Below, one piece after another: positions 36,337-45,439 of a stretch of DNA of 64,000 nucleotides. Every line of letters starts with the position of its first letter. The stretch's first letter is position 1. The notes under the pieces are model-generated. The model was not told the DNA's origin. It was given only the letters and a program-made list of their open reading frames with translations, and made no database searches. The translations under genes and the position numbers were made by a program. Source of the stretch: Bin5 sp965242905 (GTDB lineage Bacteria > Chloroflexota > Anaerolineae > Caldilineales > Caldilineaceae); assembly GCA_965242905.1 (NCBI GenBank), contig CBDETM010000002.1, forward strand, positions 2,976,001-3,040,000, written 5' to 3'.

Positions 36337-36738
36337 CTAACCGTCCAACCCGTCCCCAATTGGCTGGTGGAAGTAGTAGCAGAGCCCATCCGGGGCGATA
36401 ACGAAAAAGACCTGTAACTTCTGCCCGTCGTTCTCGTCCACGCGCCAGTTTCCGATTTCGATCCCCCTGCCCTCCAGCTCCTGGCGCGCTCTGTGGATAT
36501 CGGTCACCCGAATCGCCGCGCCATCGTTACTGGCGTCACCGCCATTAACCGCGAACCCGATGCGAACGCCGTCGCGCTCAAGAATAACCGTCGGCACAGG
36601 GTCATCACGTCGTTCGACCTCTTTGAGTCCAAACGCGTCTCGGTACCACGCGGAAGCTTGATCGATATCCTCAACCGGCAGTGCCAGGACATCCTCCGCA
36701 TAGGGAAAAGCAGCTTCATACAGCTTGATTGAGCCCAT
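36337..36738 (-). CDS. VOC/glyoxalase-family protein
   Basis: The 133-residue protein has the VOC pattern: LALPVEDIDQASAWYRDAFGL at the N terminus, then ERDGVRIGFAVNGG, and PDGLCYYFHQP near the C terminus, where the Glu/His metal ligands of this fold usually sit. Members include glyoxalase I, fosfomycin resistance and dioxygenase enzymes; the substrate cannot be assigned. A single-domain VOC of this size usually dimerises. It is transcribed on the minus strand with the DUF1801 gene 240 bp upstream. Confidence 0.85.
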   Translation of the reverse strand: MGSIKLYEAAFPYAEDVLALPVEDIDQASAWYRDAFGLKEVERRDDPVPTVILERDGVRIGFAVNGGDASNDGAAIRVTDIHRARQELEGRGIEIGNWRVDENDGQKLQVFFVIAPDGLCYYFHQPIGDGLDG

Positions 36739-36979
36739 ATCTTGGTCTCCTTTTTGGGCTGGAGTCGTGTTGGAGAGGGAAAAAACATCTCTGGATCGTT
36801 GCCAATGTCTGAACTCGGACCAGATACCACCACACCACGAGGGGATCGCCGGCCGGGGTTACGTCCGCATTGCCGGGTTGCCTGAAATGACGAGTGCCGG
36901 CAGTTGTCGGCAAGTTTCGGAAATCCGCTGTTCTTTTGACCGCGAGGAACGCAAGGAACCATCCATCCTCGTCAAATGT

Positions 36980-37369
36980 TCAGCCCCCGAGAGTTTCTCT
37001 GCGCATATCAAGTGCTTGCCGGATTAGTGCCTGGACCGCCGGCAGATTTGCGTCATCAACTGAGCGAATCTTCACATGGCGCATTTTGGCGCCCGTCCCC
37101 TCCAGCAGACCCGCCGGATCTGCCAGGTCAGCACCTTGGTAAAATCCAAGATTGACCCATTTCTTATGCGGCAGAATATAGGCGTAGCCATCGAGCATCT
37201 TCCGTGGACCCACGCCATAAGTCGCAGCTCGGTCGCCAAGGCGAACCACCTCGCACGCATTCTGATCGACTTGGAACACGGTTTCCCGAAGCGCTGTTAC
37301 AATAGGTCGCATGGTTTCTTCAGAGAGCTGCAGCAACTCTTCGAATGTTCCGAGTTTCGCTTTGGTCAT
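36980..37369 (-). CDS. DUF1801-like protein
   Basis: The 129-residue product has the pattern LRETVFQVDQNACEVVRLGDRAATYGVG followed by GYAYILPHKKWVNLGFYQGADL. This matches the YdhG/DUF1801 fold, whose function is largely unknown. The C-terminal RHVKIRSVDD segment also fits. It lies on the same strand as the VOC gene. Confidence 0.75.
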   Translation of the reverse strand: MTKAKLGTFEELLQLSEETMRPIVTALRETVFQVDQNACEVVRLGDRAATYGVGPRKMLDGYAYILPHKKWVNLGFYQGADLADPAGLLEGTGAKMRHVKIRSVDDANLPAVQALIRQALDMRRETLGG

Positions 37370-37577
37370 GTTGGATATTCTTCTCTCTTGGTCTCTCCCT
37401 GGAGCCTTTATCCTACTCCGGCGCTTCCGCCGTTTCTTCGACTTGGAGACGATAGTATCCGGACCGCTGTTTCGGTCGATGAGTGCTTTGGCTCGGCCGG
37501 CGCGCCACTGGTCGGGGACCGGAACGGGGCTAGCGCACCGGATTGAGGAGCCTGTGGGGGAGGGCCTCTGCCCTCTG

Positions 37578-37596
37578 AAAAACGCCAGAAAGGGCG
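37578..37596 (-). terminator. Rho-independent terminator of tRNA-Asn
   Basis: On the minus strand CGCC, six bases, GGCG and then TTTTT. It lies immediately downstream of the larger 14-bp stem (37594-37629), giving a double-hairpin end to the tRNA-Asn transcript. Confidence 0.75.
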
Positions 37597-37629
37597 AGGT
37601 CCTGAAGTGTAATCCCTTCAGGACCTCGC
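37594..37629 (-). other. 14-bp perfect stem after tRNA-Asn
   Basis: GCGAGGTCCTGAAG and its reverse complement CTTCAGGACCTCGC with an 8-nt loop, 42 nt downstream of the mature tRNA 3' end. It may protect the 3' trailer or assist termination. Confidence 0.6.
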
Positions 37630-37671
37630 GTTAACTATCTAGTCGTCTCGGTTGGCGGTCGAATGTTCAGG

Positions 37672-37745
<74 letters not shown>

Positions 37746-37812
37746 CACACCATTCCTTACGTGGTCGCTTGGGGCCCGCAGATGTCGGAATCCTTCAAGA
37801 CAACAAGTAGCC

Positions 37813-37842
37813 AGTATATCAATCTGGCCGGGCAACTGTCAA
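37813..37842 (-). promoter_or_regulatory. Sigma-70 promoter of tRNA-Asn
   Basis: On the minus strand TTGACA (37842-37837), 18 nt, TATACT (37818-37813). The start would be about 60 nt before the mature tRNA 5' end. It sits just downstream of rpoD. Confidence 0.8.
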
Positions 37843-37879
37843 AATTACGACCTCGCCGAAACGGCTCTGATGCAGGCCA

Positions 37880-39163
37880 TCAGCCCAGATAATCGCGCAA
37901 CTTCCGGCTCTGCAGAGGATGGCGTAGTTTGCGCAAAGCTCTTGCCTCAATCTGTCGCACACGCTCGCGGGTGATGTTGAACTCCTTACCCACATCCTCC
38001 AGCGTCTGGCTTGTACCGTCTTCCAGACCGAAGCGCATACTGAGCACCTTTCGTTCCCGCTCAGGCAAGTCATTCAGAATCTCGCTCATCTGCTCCTGCA
38101 GCAACAGGCGGCTGGCGGAATCTACAGGAGCGGGAATGCTCTCGTCTTCGATAAAATCGCCCAAAAAGCTGTTCTCTTCAGCCCCAACCGGCATATCCAG
38201 GCTGATCGGCTCCCGGCTGAGCCGCTGGATGCGCTGCACCTTGGAAACAGCCTGGTCCAGAATGGCTTTAAGATCACCCGTGATCGGCTGCTCCTCCTCC
38301 CACGCCTGGCGCACCTCCGCAGCCACATCCTCTTCCAGATAACCCATCTCCAGTGCTATCTTTTCCGGAGTGGGCTCCCCGCCCTTCAGTTCCTGTTGCA
38401 GTTCTCTTTCGGCGCGCATTTGGCGGTTGATCGTTTCCACCATATGCACCGGAATGCGAATGGTGCGCGCCTGGTACGCGATTGCCCGACTGATAGCCTG
38501 GCGAATCCACCAGGTGGCGTACGTACTGAATTTGAACCCCAGCGTGTGATCGAACTTCTCTACCGCACGCAGCAAGCCGACATTCCCCTCCTGAATGAGA
38601 TCCTGAAAGTTCAGGCCGCGGCCAATGTAGCGTTTGGCGACACTGACGACCAGTCGCAGATTGCTCTGGGCCAGATTGCCCTGCGCCAGTTTGCCATCAG
38701 CGACAACTGCTTCCAACTCTTCGATTTCTTCCGGGGTCAGCTCTGCCGCTGGCTCGTCGCCGTCGGCAGTAGCCTGTTCGAGGCGCTCTTCGGCCTGCAG
38801 ACCGGCCCGGATTCGTATCGCCAGAGCGGTCTGCTGTTCGGTGGTCAGCAGGTCGTGGCGGCCGATCTCGCTCAGATACATCCGCATCGGATCCAGGACC
38901 TGGCCGACCTCCTGCACATCCTCTATGATCTTTTCTACCGGGATCTGCGTCTCCTGCTCTATCTCTTCTTCCAGCTTCAGATCGCGTTCAATCGAAGGAA
39001 GGGCACTGTTCTCCTGCCTACCGTCTGTCTCCGGATACAGTTCCGTCACTTCTAGTGATTCTTCAGTCTGTGAACTGTGATCATCAAGCTCGCTGCCGGC
39101 ACTTGGATAGTTGGCCGAGGCGACGGCAGGCTTCGTCTTTGACGCACTGCGTTTGGGTGCCAT
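37880..39163 (-). CDS. rpoD: Primary RNA polymerase sigma factor (RpoD/SigA)
   Basis: Housekeeping sigma factor, 427 residues. Region 1.2 (DPMRMYLSEIGRHDLL), 2.1-2.4 (LIQEGNVGLLRAVEKFDHTL, FSTYATWWIRQAI, RTIRIPVHMVE), region 3 (REPISLDMPVG) and 4.2 (EFNITRERVRQIEARALRKL) are all clear. Between region 3.0 (MGYLEEDVAAEV) and 3.1 there is an extra segment of about 30 residues, roughly 280-312, that compact sigma factors lack. The N terminus is acidic and short. The gene is 23 bp downstream of dnaG, a conserved pairing, and probably shares its promoter. Confidence 0.97.
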   Translation of the reverse strand: MAPKRSASKTKPAVASANYPSAGSELDDHSSQTEESLEVTELYPETDGRQENSALPSIERDLKLEEEIEQETQIPVEKIIEDVQEVGQVLDPMRMYLSEIGRHDLLTTEQQTALAIRIRAGLQAEERLEQATADGDEPAAELTPEEIEELEAVVADGKLAQGNLAQSNLRLVVSVAKRYIGRGLNFQDLIQEGNVGLLRAVEKFDHTLGFKFSTYATWWIRQAISRAIAYQARTIRIPVHMVETINRQMRAERELQQELKGGEPTPEKIALEMGYLEEDVAAEVRQAWEEEQPITGDLKAILDQAVSKVQRIQRLSREPISLDMPVGAEENSFLGDFIEDESIPAPVDSASRLLLQEQMSEILNDLPERERKVLSMRFGLEDGTSQTLEDVGKEFNITRERVRQIEARALRKLRHPLQSRKLRDYLG

Positions 39164-39186
39164 TTTTCCACCTGTATTGGGGGATC

Positions 39187-41259
39187 TCAGGCGATAGCGA
39201 TGCCTGATTCAACTCGTGTGACTCCGTAAGTTACCTGGGTACTACGCGCCATTACGTGTTCCAGGTGATGACGGTCGCGGCGATTGGCGTTTATGATCGA
39301 TGAAAATTCCAGAATCGCTTCGCGGTTCTCGTTTTCCTGTGCATCGTGCAACAGAAATTGCATTGCCGACAGACTTTCTCGCAGCCGCGCATACCGAAGC
39401 CGGATCAGCAATTTAAGCAGCGCAATCTGAATTTCCCCCTGCTCCCGTTCCGGCATCGCCAAAATCTGAGTCGTCAACTGCGATAGGACCGGGTGATAGG
39501 TGGGGCTGAGTGTCTCCTGAAACGCTTTGATGTCCCAGAGTTCATCACTGGCGATGAAGCGCCGCAACGCACTGAAGATCTCCCGGTACTCGATCTGCTG
39601 GAAATCATTTCCGCTCAGTGGGGCGATCTCCAACTCCTGCGATTTCTCCGACAGCCATATCAACAGGTCCGGCTCGTCGATCAATAGGGCCAGCAGAAAG
39701 ACCTCCAGTTTCGCCTCCGGCACAATAGCTGCCAGGTCCGGCGGCGGCGATGATGGTGTCGCCCCATACGCTTCGTTGCCTACAGTCCGGCCTGCGTCGG
39801 CGGCCTCCTCCTGAGGCGCAAAATCCGGGGCCGTCTGTGATTCCGCTCCCGCCGCGGCCTGCCCATTCTGTGGCCGGGTGAACCGGCGCCGGTGGCGGCC
39901 CTCCTGCGGTGGATGCCGTAACTCGCGGGCGTTGGCCTTCACCCGCTGCTCAATCGTCCGTTCTTCAATGCGGACAAGCCGGCTCAAGCGCTGGATGTAA
40001 TGCTGCTGTTCCTCCTCATCGCCCAACTCCGCGATGAGCGGAGTCAACTCGGCTACCGCCTCTCCCTTGCCTCTGGCGCTGTCCAGATCATACTGCTTGG
40101 TGACAATTCCGAAATAATAGTCGACAAGGGGTGTTGCCGTGCTCACCAACTCCTGCCAGGAGCTGGTACTCTGGCGGATAATGTCATCCGGATCGCGGCC
40201 CTCCGGCAGTGTGGTGATGCGCAGGTTGGCGCTGAGCCGGTGTTCTACATGCATCCGCCCCGTCGCAGTAAGTACCGGCTTGGCCTTCCTCTTCAGAGCC
40301 TGTCGCGCCTGGTTCAGGCCCCGCAGTGTTGCCTGCTCGCCGGCCGTATCCGCGTCCAACGCCAGGATGAAGTTGTCAGTATAGCGGTGGAGCTGGCGCA
40401 ACTGCGCCTCCGTTAAGGCTGTCCCCAGGCAGGCCACGACATTCTCAAAGCCGAACTGGTGAGCGGCGATCACATCCATATAGCCTTCGACTACAACGAC
40501 GCTGTCAGCCTGGCGGATGGCTCTGTAGGCCCGGTCCAGCCCATATACAACGTGGGATTTGTGAAAGAGAGGGGTTTCCGCTGTATTCAGATATTTGGGC
40601 AGCGAACCGTCCAAAACCCGCCCCCCGAAACCAATTACCCGGCCCTGGCGATCATGGATGGGTACAATCAGCCGGTCGCGAAAGGAATCGTAGTAGGAGT
40701 CCCGTTCCGGATTATGCTTGACCAGGTCGGCCCGGTGCAGGACGTCGGGCGAATAACCGGCCTGCACCAGATGGTCGCGCAGCGCATCCCAACTGTCCGG
40801 CGCAAAACCGAGTTGGAACTGGGCGGCAACCCCGGCATTGATGCCGCGTCGTTGCAGATAGTCGCGCGCCGGCTGCGCCTCCTGGTTGCGGTGAAGCTGG
40901 TTCCTGAAGAAGAGGGCCGCTTTGTCGTTCAGTTCGTATAGAAGATCCCGTCCCTGGAATTCGTCCCTGTCTGTCTCTTCGGGCAGCTGAACGCCGGCCT
41001 CCTGGGCCAGAGCCTGCAAAGCCTCCCGAAAATCCATGTTTTCCTTCTGCATCAGGAAAGTGAATATGTCGCCGCCGGTGCTGCATGCGCCGAAACAACG
41101 CCAGGTGCCGGTTTCGGGGAAAACGACGAAGCTGGGCGTGCGTTCCTGATGAAAGGGACAATTGGCTTTAAATGATCGGCCGGCGCGTTGCAGGGTCACA
41201 TAACGGGAAATGAAGTCTACGGCATCGATCCGAGCTTTAATTTCTTCCGTTACGCTCAT
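39187..41259 (-). CDS. dnaG: DNA primase
   Basis: DnaG makes RNA primers for replication. The N-terminal CHC2 zinc finger has C34, H37, C55 and C59, with spacing CFGAC instead of the common CFGCG. The TOPRIM catalytic segment reads VVVVEGYMDVIAAHQFG with DADTAGEQ later. The C-terminal part, after a Pro/Ala-rich linker, is a helical DnaB-interaction domain. At 690 residues it is somewhat longer than average. With rpoD it forms the macromolecular-synthesis operon, here without rpsU. Confidence 0.96.
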   Translation of the reverse strand: MSVTEEIKARIDAVDFISRYVTLQRAGRSFKANCPFHQERTPSFVVFPETGTWRCFGACSTGGDIFTFLMQKENMDFREALQALAQEAGVQLPEETDRDEFQGRDLLYELNDKAALFFRNQLHRNQEAQPARDYLQRRGINAGVAAQFQLGFAPDSWDALRDHLVQAGYSPDVLHRADLVKHNPERDSYYDSFRDRLIVPIHDRQGRVIGFGGRVLDGSLPKYLNTAETPLFHKSHVVYGLDRAYRAIRQADSVVVVEGYMDVIAAHQFGFENVVACLGTALTEAQLRQLHRYTDNFILALDADTAGEQATLRGLNQARQALKRKAKPVLTATGRMHVEHRLSANLRITTLPEGRDPDDIIRQSTSSWQELVSTATPLVDYYFGIVTKQYDLDSARGKGEAVAELTPLIAELGDEEEQQHYIQRLSRLVRIEERTIEQRVKANARELRHPPQEGRHRRRFTRPQNGQAAAGAESQTAPDFAPQEEAADAGRTVGNEAYGATPSSPPPDLAAIVPEAKLEVFLLALLIDEPDLLIWLSEKSQELEIAPLSGNDFQQIEYREIFSALRRFIASDELWDIKAFQETLSPTYHPVLSQLTTQILAMPEREQGEIQIALLKLLIRLRYARLRESLSAMQFLLHDAQENENREAILEFSSIINANRRDRHHLEHVMARSTQVTYGVTRVESGIAIA

Positions 41260-41323
41260 TTGCAGTGGTTGGTAATCCGTGTCCGGCGATCAGGTTTTTC
41301 GGTGGTCAGTCGATATGTATCCA

Positions 41324-41352
41324 TTTATAGCGGTGCCCGAATCGGGTGTCAA
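41324..41352 (-). promoter_or_regulatory. Sigma-70 promoter of dnaG-rpoD
   Basis: On the minus strand TTGACA (41352-41347), 17 nt, TATAAA (41329-41324). The predicted start is about 60 nt before the dnaG ATG. Confidence 0.8.
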
Positions 41353-41433
41353 AGAAGGGCGAATATCGTCTATGCCAGGTTGGACCTCTCGACTGCTACC
41401 CAAGGCGCCTAGGCTAAGTCCAAAAAGAGAACT

Positions 41434-41865
41434 TCAGGAGGACGAATCCTCCTCAGAATGAGCGTCGAACGTTGCGCTCCCGCCTTGCTGCATAAGCGCG
41501 TAAGCCCGTTCCGCTTCGCGAAACAGATCGGTCAGGTTCATGGCCAGAAAGATGTTGCCGCTTGACTGGATCTCACCCCCGAAAAAGGCATCCTTCAGTT
41601 TGCGCTGGCCGCACCAGACGTCGTGCAGAAGATCGGCTGTCATCGTCAATTCCAGGTCCGCCTTGCCTGGCCGTGTCCCAAAGAAGACCTCCAGCGGAGG
41701 CTGTCGGCCGTCCAGCAGCACCTCCGCCTCAGGATCGGTCAGGCGCAGACGGATGACAAGATTGCTGCTGGTAAAGGACTCGATCGCGCCGGGACTTTCC
41801 TTCACCCTTTCAAAAACGCGCTCCAGGACCCTATAGAGTTGCTCGGCATCGGCGTAGACAGGCAT
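41434..41865 (-). CDS. SCP2-like sterol-carrier-fold protein
   Basis: Starting at ATG 41865 (the frame extends to 41940), the 143-residue product shows the SCP-2 pattern: VIRLRLTDPEAEVLLDG, LELTMTADLLHDVWCGQRKLKDAFFGGEI, and IFLAMNLTDLFREAERA. This fold binds hydrophobic ligands such as sterols or acyl chains. The Ser/Glu-rich C-terminal tail is probably disordered. It lies upstream of, and on the same strand as, dnaG but is separated by the dnaG promoter. Confidence 0.75.
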   Translation of the reverse strand: MPVYADAEQLYRVLERVFERVKESPGAIESFTSSNLVIRLRLTDPEAEVLLDGRQPPLEVFFGTRPGKADLELTMTADLLHDVWCGQRKLKDAFFGGEIQSSGNIFLAMNLTDLFREAERAYALMQQGGSATFDAHSEEDSSS

Positions 41866-41949
41866 GGCAAGTAAGCTGGTGTGATCGACTGGGAATGCCA
41901 ATGTAGTATAGAGTTGCTTTCGAGCGCATGTCAAGGACAAACGCGCTGC

Positions 41950-42361
41950 GGGTGCATCCCAAGATTGGGGTGGGAATAGTCTGGCGGCCTTTGGAAAGAC
42001 GCAGGGGAGGCGCCAGACCGGACATTATCATGGGTTCCGTCAGTTGAAGGGGATGCGAAGGCAGGCACATGGCCGGCACCTACGGGGATCTGATGGGACT
42101 GGCGCGACGTGGTCTGGCGAGATCCTTTCGATTGGGCACATGTTACCAATGTCGACACCCGGTTGGCTAGGCATGTTGTAGGAGAGGGGGCGTTGCGGGG
42201 GCGGAGCCCCCGCACAAGGGAGGGCCGAATAGGCCCGACCGCCCGAGAAATTCAGGAGAGAGCAGCCACTAACCTGGCCTCAGATTGGAACAGTGGGCTG
42301 GACATGGCTCAGACCTCAACAAAGACATGTGAAAGTTCGCTCCTATTTTGGGCTGCAACCC
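41950..42361 (-). mobile_element. MITE-like element, copy 3 (inverted)
   Basis: The element is inverted relative to copies 1 and 2. It begins GGGTGCATCCCA at 41950 and ends in the diverged counterpart GGGCTGCAACCC at 42361. The internal palindrome reads GGGGGCGGAGCCCCC here because of the orientation. Length about 412 bp. No target duplication is visible, so it is probably old or partly decayed. Confidence 0.75.
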
Positions 42362-42414
42362 TCTGTCAACACCGCTTGTGAAAAAGTGGAAAGTGTGCAT
42401 TTGCCTTTTCGTTG

Positions 42415-42420
42415 TATAAT
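42415..42420 (+). promoter_or_regulatory. Possible -10 box for the bactofilin gene
   Basis: A TATAAT hexamer lies about 95 bp before the bactofilin start, immediately after the element copy 3 region. No good -35 is present at 16-18 nt, so this is only a candidate. Confidence 0.3.
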
Positions 42421-42515
42421 AGGTTGATACTGGGATTTCGCTGCGTGTCTTCCTTGAATTCATCGACATCGAACCCAACCTGCAGGGGATCTGGGCGAGA
42501 AAGGAGAGGCAATGT

Positions 42516-43535
42516 ATGCCGCTTTTCAAACGTGGTAGGAAGCAGGACGAAGAGGACTTACAGTGGCTCTATCGTAATCTCCAGGATTTGGACGATGACG
42601 AGCCTGCGGGCGAAGACGCTGTAGAAAACGAGCCTGCCGAAAACGACGGAGATGATGTGAGTGCGGAGACTGCAATGGAATCGCCGTTTGAACCTGAACG
42701 ATCGGAACCGCCGCCAGAGCCGGTATTGGGCGAGCCGGAACCCGATACGGATGAAATGACTGCACCGGAACCTGCCTTGGGCGAAATACCGGCGCCTGTT
42801 CTGCCGGATCCGTCCCCTCCCGAATCGACGGTGCCCGAACCTCCGCCCGTCGAGGTCCCTACTCCGGTTTCGAGGGAATCCCTGCTGTCGCAGGAAGACG
42901 TTACGGCCACAACGAACGAATCGTATGAGAGGAGAAGTCGACAGATGAGTGGGAACCGCCGAGAAAACGCGCCGTTCGCCAACCGAGGTCAGCAGCCGCC
43001 GCAATCCCGCCCGCAACGGCAGGAGCCGCCGCCGGAAGAAGGAACAGCCGACACGATTGTGGGCCCTCAATCCTACTTTACCGGCACGTTCCGTTCAGAA
43101 AAAGATCTGCGTATCGAAGGAACTCTGGAGGGAGAGATCGACTGCCGCGGAACGGTTATCGTTGCCAAAGATGCAACACTCTCGGCAACCGTCCGCGCCC
43201 GCAACATTGAGATCGCCGGATCGGTTACCGGCGACGTTTTCATCGAGGAACGGTTGCACTTGCGCTCCTCCGGTGAAATGCGGGGCCAGTCCCATGCCGC
43301 ATCGTTTATCGTCGAAGAAGGCGGCTATTTCGAGGGCGAAATGAAGATGGGCGCCCCCGATCAGGCGGAGTGGCCGACCATCGGAAGTGGATCCTCTTCT
43401 GAAGGGCTTGGCCTCTCAGTCGAGTCAACCCAGTGGTCTTCCAAGCGCTCCGAGGGCCGCCCTAACAGGACCGGTGCAAGTTCCATCGACAGTGGACTCG
43501 AAGATGCCGGCAGCGGTCGGCACCGGGCCATCTGA
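42516..43535 (+). CDS. Bactofilin (polymer-forming cytoskeletal protein)
   Basis: Bactofilins form beta-helical filaments used in cell shape, polarity and stalk or motility functions. The core domain (about residues 185-275) contains FTGTFRSEKDLRIEGTLEGE, then TVRARNIEIAGSVTGDVFIE and SFIVEEGGYFEGEM, with the usual spaced Gly turns. About 170 residues of acidic, proline-rich sequence precede it (Glu/Pro/Asp repeats); this is unusually long. The start has an AAAGGAGAGG ribosome-binding site. A short Ser/Gly-rich tail follows the core. Confidence 0.88.
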   Translation: MPLFKRGRKQDEEDLQWLYRNLQDLDDDEPAGEDAVENEPAENDGDDVSAETAMESPFEPERSEPPPEPVLGEPEPDTDEMTAPEPALGEIPAPVLPDPSPPESTVPEPPPVEVPTPVSRESLLSQEDVTATTNESYERRSRQMSGNRRENAPFANRGQQPPQSRPQRQEPPPEEGTADTIVGPQSYFTGTFRSEKDLRIEGTLEGEIDCRGTVIVAKDATLSATVRARNIEIAGSVTGDVFIEERLHLRSSGEMRGQSHAASFIVEEGGYFEGEMKMGAPDQAEWPTIGSGSSSEGLGLSVESTQWSSKRSEGRPNRTGASSIDSGLEDAGSGRHRAI

Positions 43536-43885
43536 GGTAGTTCCACTTTACGGCCCGTTCGGCGAAACGCCCGAACCGGCATTCACTGTCAACCGGTACC
43601 CCCGGCGCCTTCGCTTGCCTGCTATATGCAGGACTCGCAGAAAGCTGACGGCCCGTGCCCTCTCCAGATTTCCAGGAGGAGAAACGTCCTTCTTCCGTAT
43701 GCTCTGTCGGTTCTGATTGACGAAGATCGCGCGCTGTTCTTAAGACACGCCTTTGAAAAGCCGAAAGAACCGACCTGACTCCGGACTGCTACGCCCTCAC
43801 CTCTGTCGAATAGTCGAAAAAAAGCGCCGTCCGTCTTGCGGCACCTGGACGCGTCGATTCGATACGCCGGACAAGCGCCGCCGCC
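43536..43885. other. Intergenic stretch downstream of bactofilin
   Basis: About 350 bp with no convincing frame. It holds a candidate minus-strand terminator at 43817-43853. Confidence 0.5.
43817..43853 (-). terminator. Candidate terminator of the YprB-like gene
   Basis: On the minus strand GCGTCC pairs with GGACGGC (one bulge), followed closely by seven T residues. It lies about 33 bp beyond the stop of the exonuclease-like gene at 43886. The stem is imperfect. Confidence 0.4.
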
Positions 43886-45313
43886 TTATTTCTGCGTATC
43901 GAGCTGGCCCTCTCCCCCTCCTGACCCCAGCTTCCTCTGCAGGCGGGCCAGCCGGTGGCGCAGTTCGGTCTGGATCTCAGAGGAGCGGTTCTGGCCCGGG
44001 GACTTCTCCTGCTCGTGCAAGGCCCACTGTGTCCACATCGCCGCCTGCGTCAAGTCGCCGCTTTGCCATTCGTAAAACTTCGCCAGTTCCACATAGGGAC
44101 GGCTGTCCGGGCCCCCCACGGTTGTCAGCCACTGCTGCCACACGGTGGCCGCCTCTTCCCAGCGGTGCTGTCGTTTGAGCAAGCGGCCCAATCCGTCAAA
44201 CGATTCGGCCAGATGCGCCCGGCCGCTGAGCTGGTCCAACGCGGCGCGAAACAACATCTCCGCGCTCTCCAGGCGCTCCAGCTCCGCCTGCAGCCGTGCC
44301 ATGCTGAGCAGATCGAGCGGCTGCAAATGACCGGCGCCGGCGGCAACCGGATCGGCAAATACACCGCAGACCACCTCCGTCAGCGCCGCCATGGAGACAA
44401 TATCCTCGCGATTGTGGTAGAAGACGCGCTGCATCATACGGCCGTCGCCGTCGTGCAGATAGTCGGCGTACAAATGCGGGATGAGGCTGCCGGGCACGTC
44501 GTCCTCTGCACGGGAATAGCCGAGAACTCTCCGTTCCAGATTGGTGAGAGCGCAGCTGCCCAGGCGTTTGCGCCACAACCTCCGCGCCGGGTGCAGCAGG
44601 TCGAGATGCGGCGTCTCATCGTCCAGTGCTTTCGGCGGGCCAACCTCTGCGGGCAGGAAGCGGCCTGCGTACCGGTATCGCCCGCGCAAAAAGGGTGCGT
44701 CGAAAGACCGCCCGTTGAAGGTCACCAGGCTCTCGCAGCCCTGCAAAAGGTCCGCAAGTGCTGTCAGCAGGGCCGGCTCTTCACCGGGATGGCGCATGAA
44801 TAACTGGCGCACCACAAAGTTCAGACTGTCTCCTGAACAGCCCCCGTTCCGCTCCTGCGGCTCGAATGTTCCAATACCCACCATGAAGGCGTAGATGCCG
44901 GCCCCGCCGCCCAGACCCGTGGTCTCGATATCCAGAAATGCCGATCTGCGAAAGTCAGGGCAGTGCTCCAGCCGGTAAGCGGGGTATAGCGGCGCCAGGA
45001 CCGATGGATCGCGTTCCAGAAGGTTGCCGAGCGCAGTGGGTTCGCGCAGTGCCTGCGGGTGATTCTCCTCCTCTCCCAATGGAACGAAATGCCGCGTAAC
45101 CAGATAACACTCGCCGGCGCTGTTCTCGACTGTCTCTCCCTCCTCCAGCGCCTCGAGCGCGGCAGGCTCGATCTCCCAATCGGACGCTGACGCCTCGGGC
45201 TGCGACAGTTTGCGCGTTTCGACCGCTTCAGCGGCTGTTCGTCCCCTGCGTATTCCTTGCAGGCGGCGCAATCGTTCAGAAGTGGCGGACATCGGTAAGG
45301 GTTTGAAGGGCAA
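43886..45313 (-). CDS. YprB-like RNase H-fold exonuclease with TPR-like tail
   Basis: The 475-residue product contains an RNase H-like 3'-5' exonuclease domain with the metal-binding pattern FLDIETTGLGGGAGIYAFMV (Asp/Glu), a central LVTFNGRSFDAPFLRGRYRYA (Asp) and a later DIVSMAAL (Asp). The C-terminal 120 residues are helical and repeat-like (LERLESAEMLFRAALDQL), resembling TPRs. YprB-type proteins are poorly characterised. It is divergently transcribed from recJ. Confidence 0.82.
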   Translation of the reverse strand: MPFKPLPMSATSERLRRLQGIRRGRTAAEAVETRKLSQPEASASDWEIEPAALEALEEGETVENSAGECYLVTRHFVPLGEEENHPQALREPTALGNLLERDPSVLAPLYPAYRLEHCPDFRRSAFLDIETTGLGGGAGIYAFMVGIGTFEPQERNGGCSGDSLNFVVRQLFMRHPGEEPALLTALADLLQGCESLVTFNGRSFDAPFLRGRYRYAGRFLPAEVGPPKALDDETPHLDLLHPARRLWRKRLGSCALTNLERRVLGYSRAEDDVPGSLIPHLYADYLHDGDGRMMQRVFYHNREDIVSMAALTEVVCGVFADPVAAGAGHLQPLDLLSMARLQAELERLESAEMLFRAALDQLSGRAHLAESFDGLGRLLKRQHRWEEAATVWQQWLTTVGGPDSRPYVELAKFYEWQSGDLTQAAMWTQWALHEQEKSPGQNRSSEIQTELRHRLARLQRKLGSGGGEGQLDTQK

Positions 45314-45439
45314 TCGGTTCAGACTGGATCCCTATTGTAGTCCAGCCGGATTAGAGTGGGAAATTCCCCATTTTTTGCGCTCTCGACTATAATTGGGTTC
45401 TGTGCACTTTTTCCATCCCCTCCTGGTGGAGAATCCACT

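Larger units (their letters stand above)
37370..37671. other. Spacer without a gene, with hairpins near its tRNA-proximal end
   Basis: No coding frame is convincing. The main content is the pair of hairpins at 37578-37629 downstream of tRNA-Asn. Confidence 0.5.
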
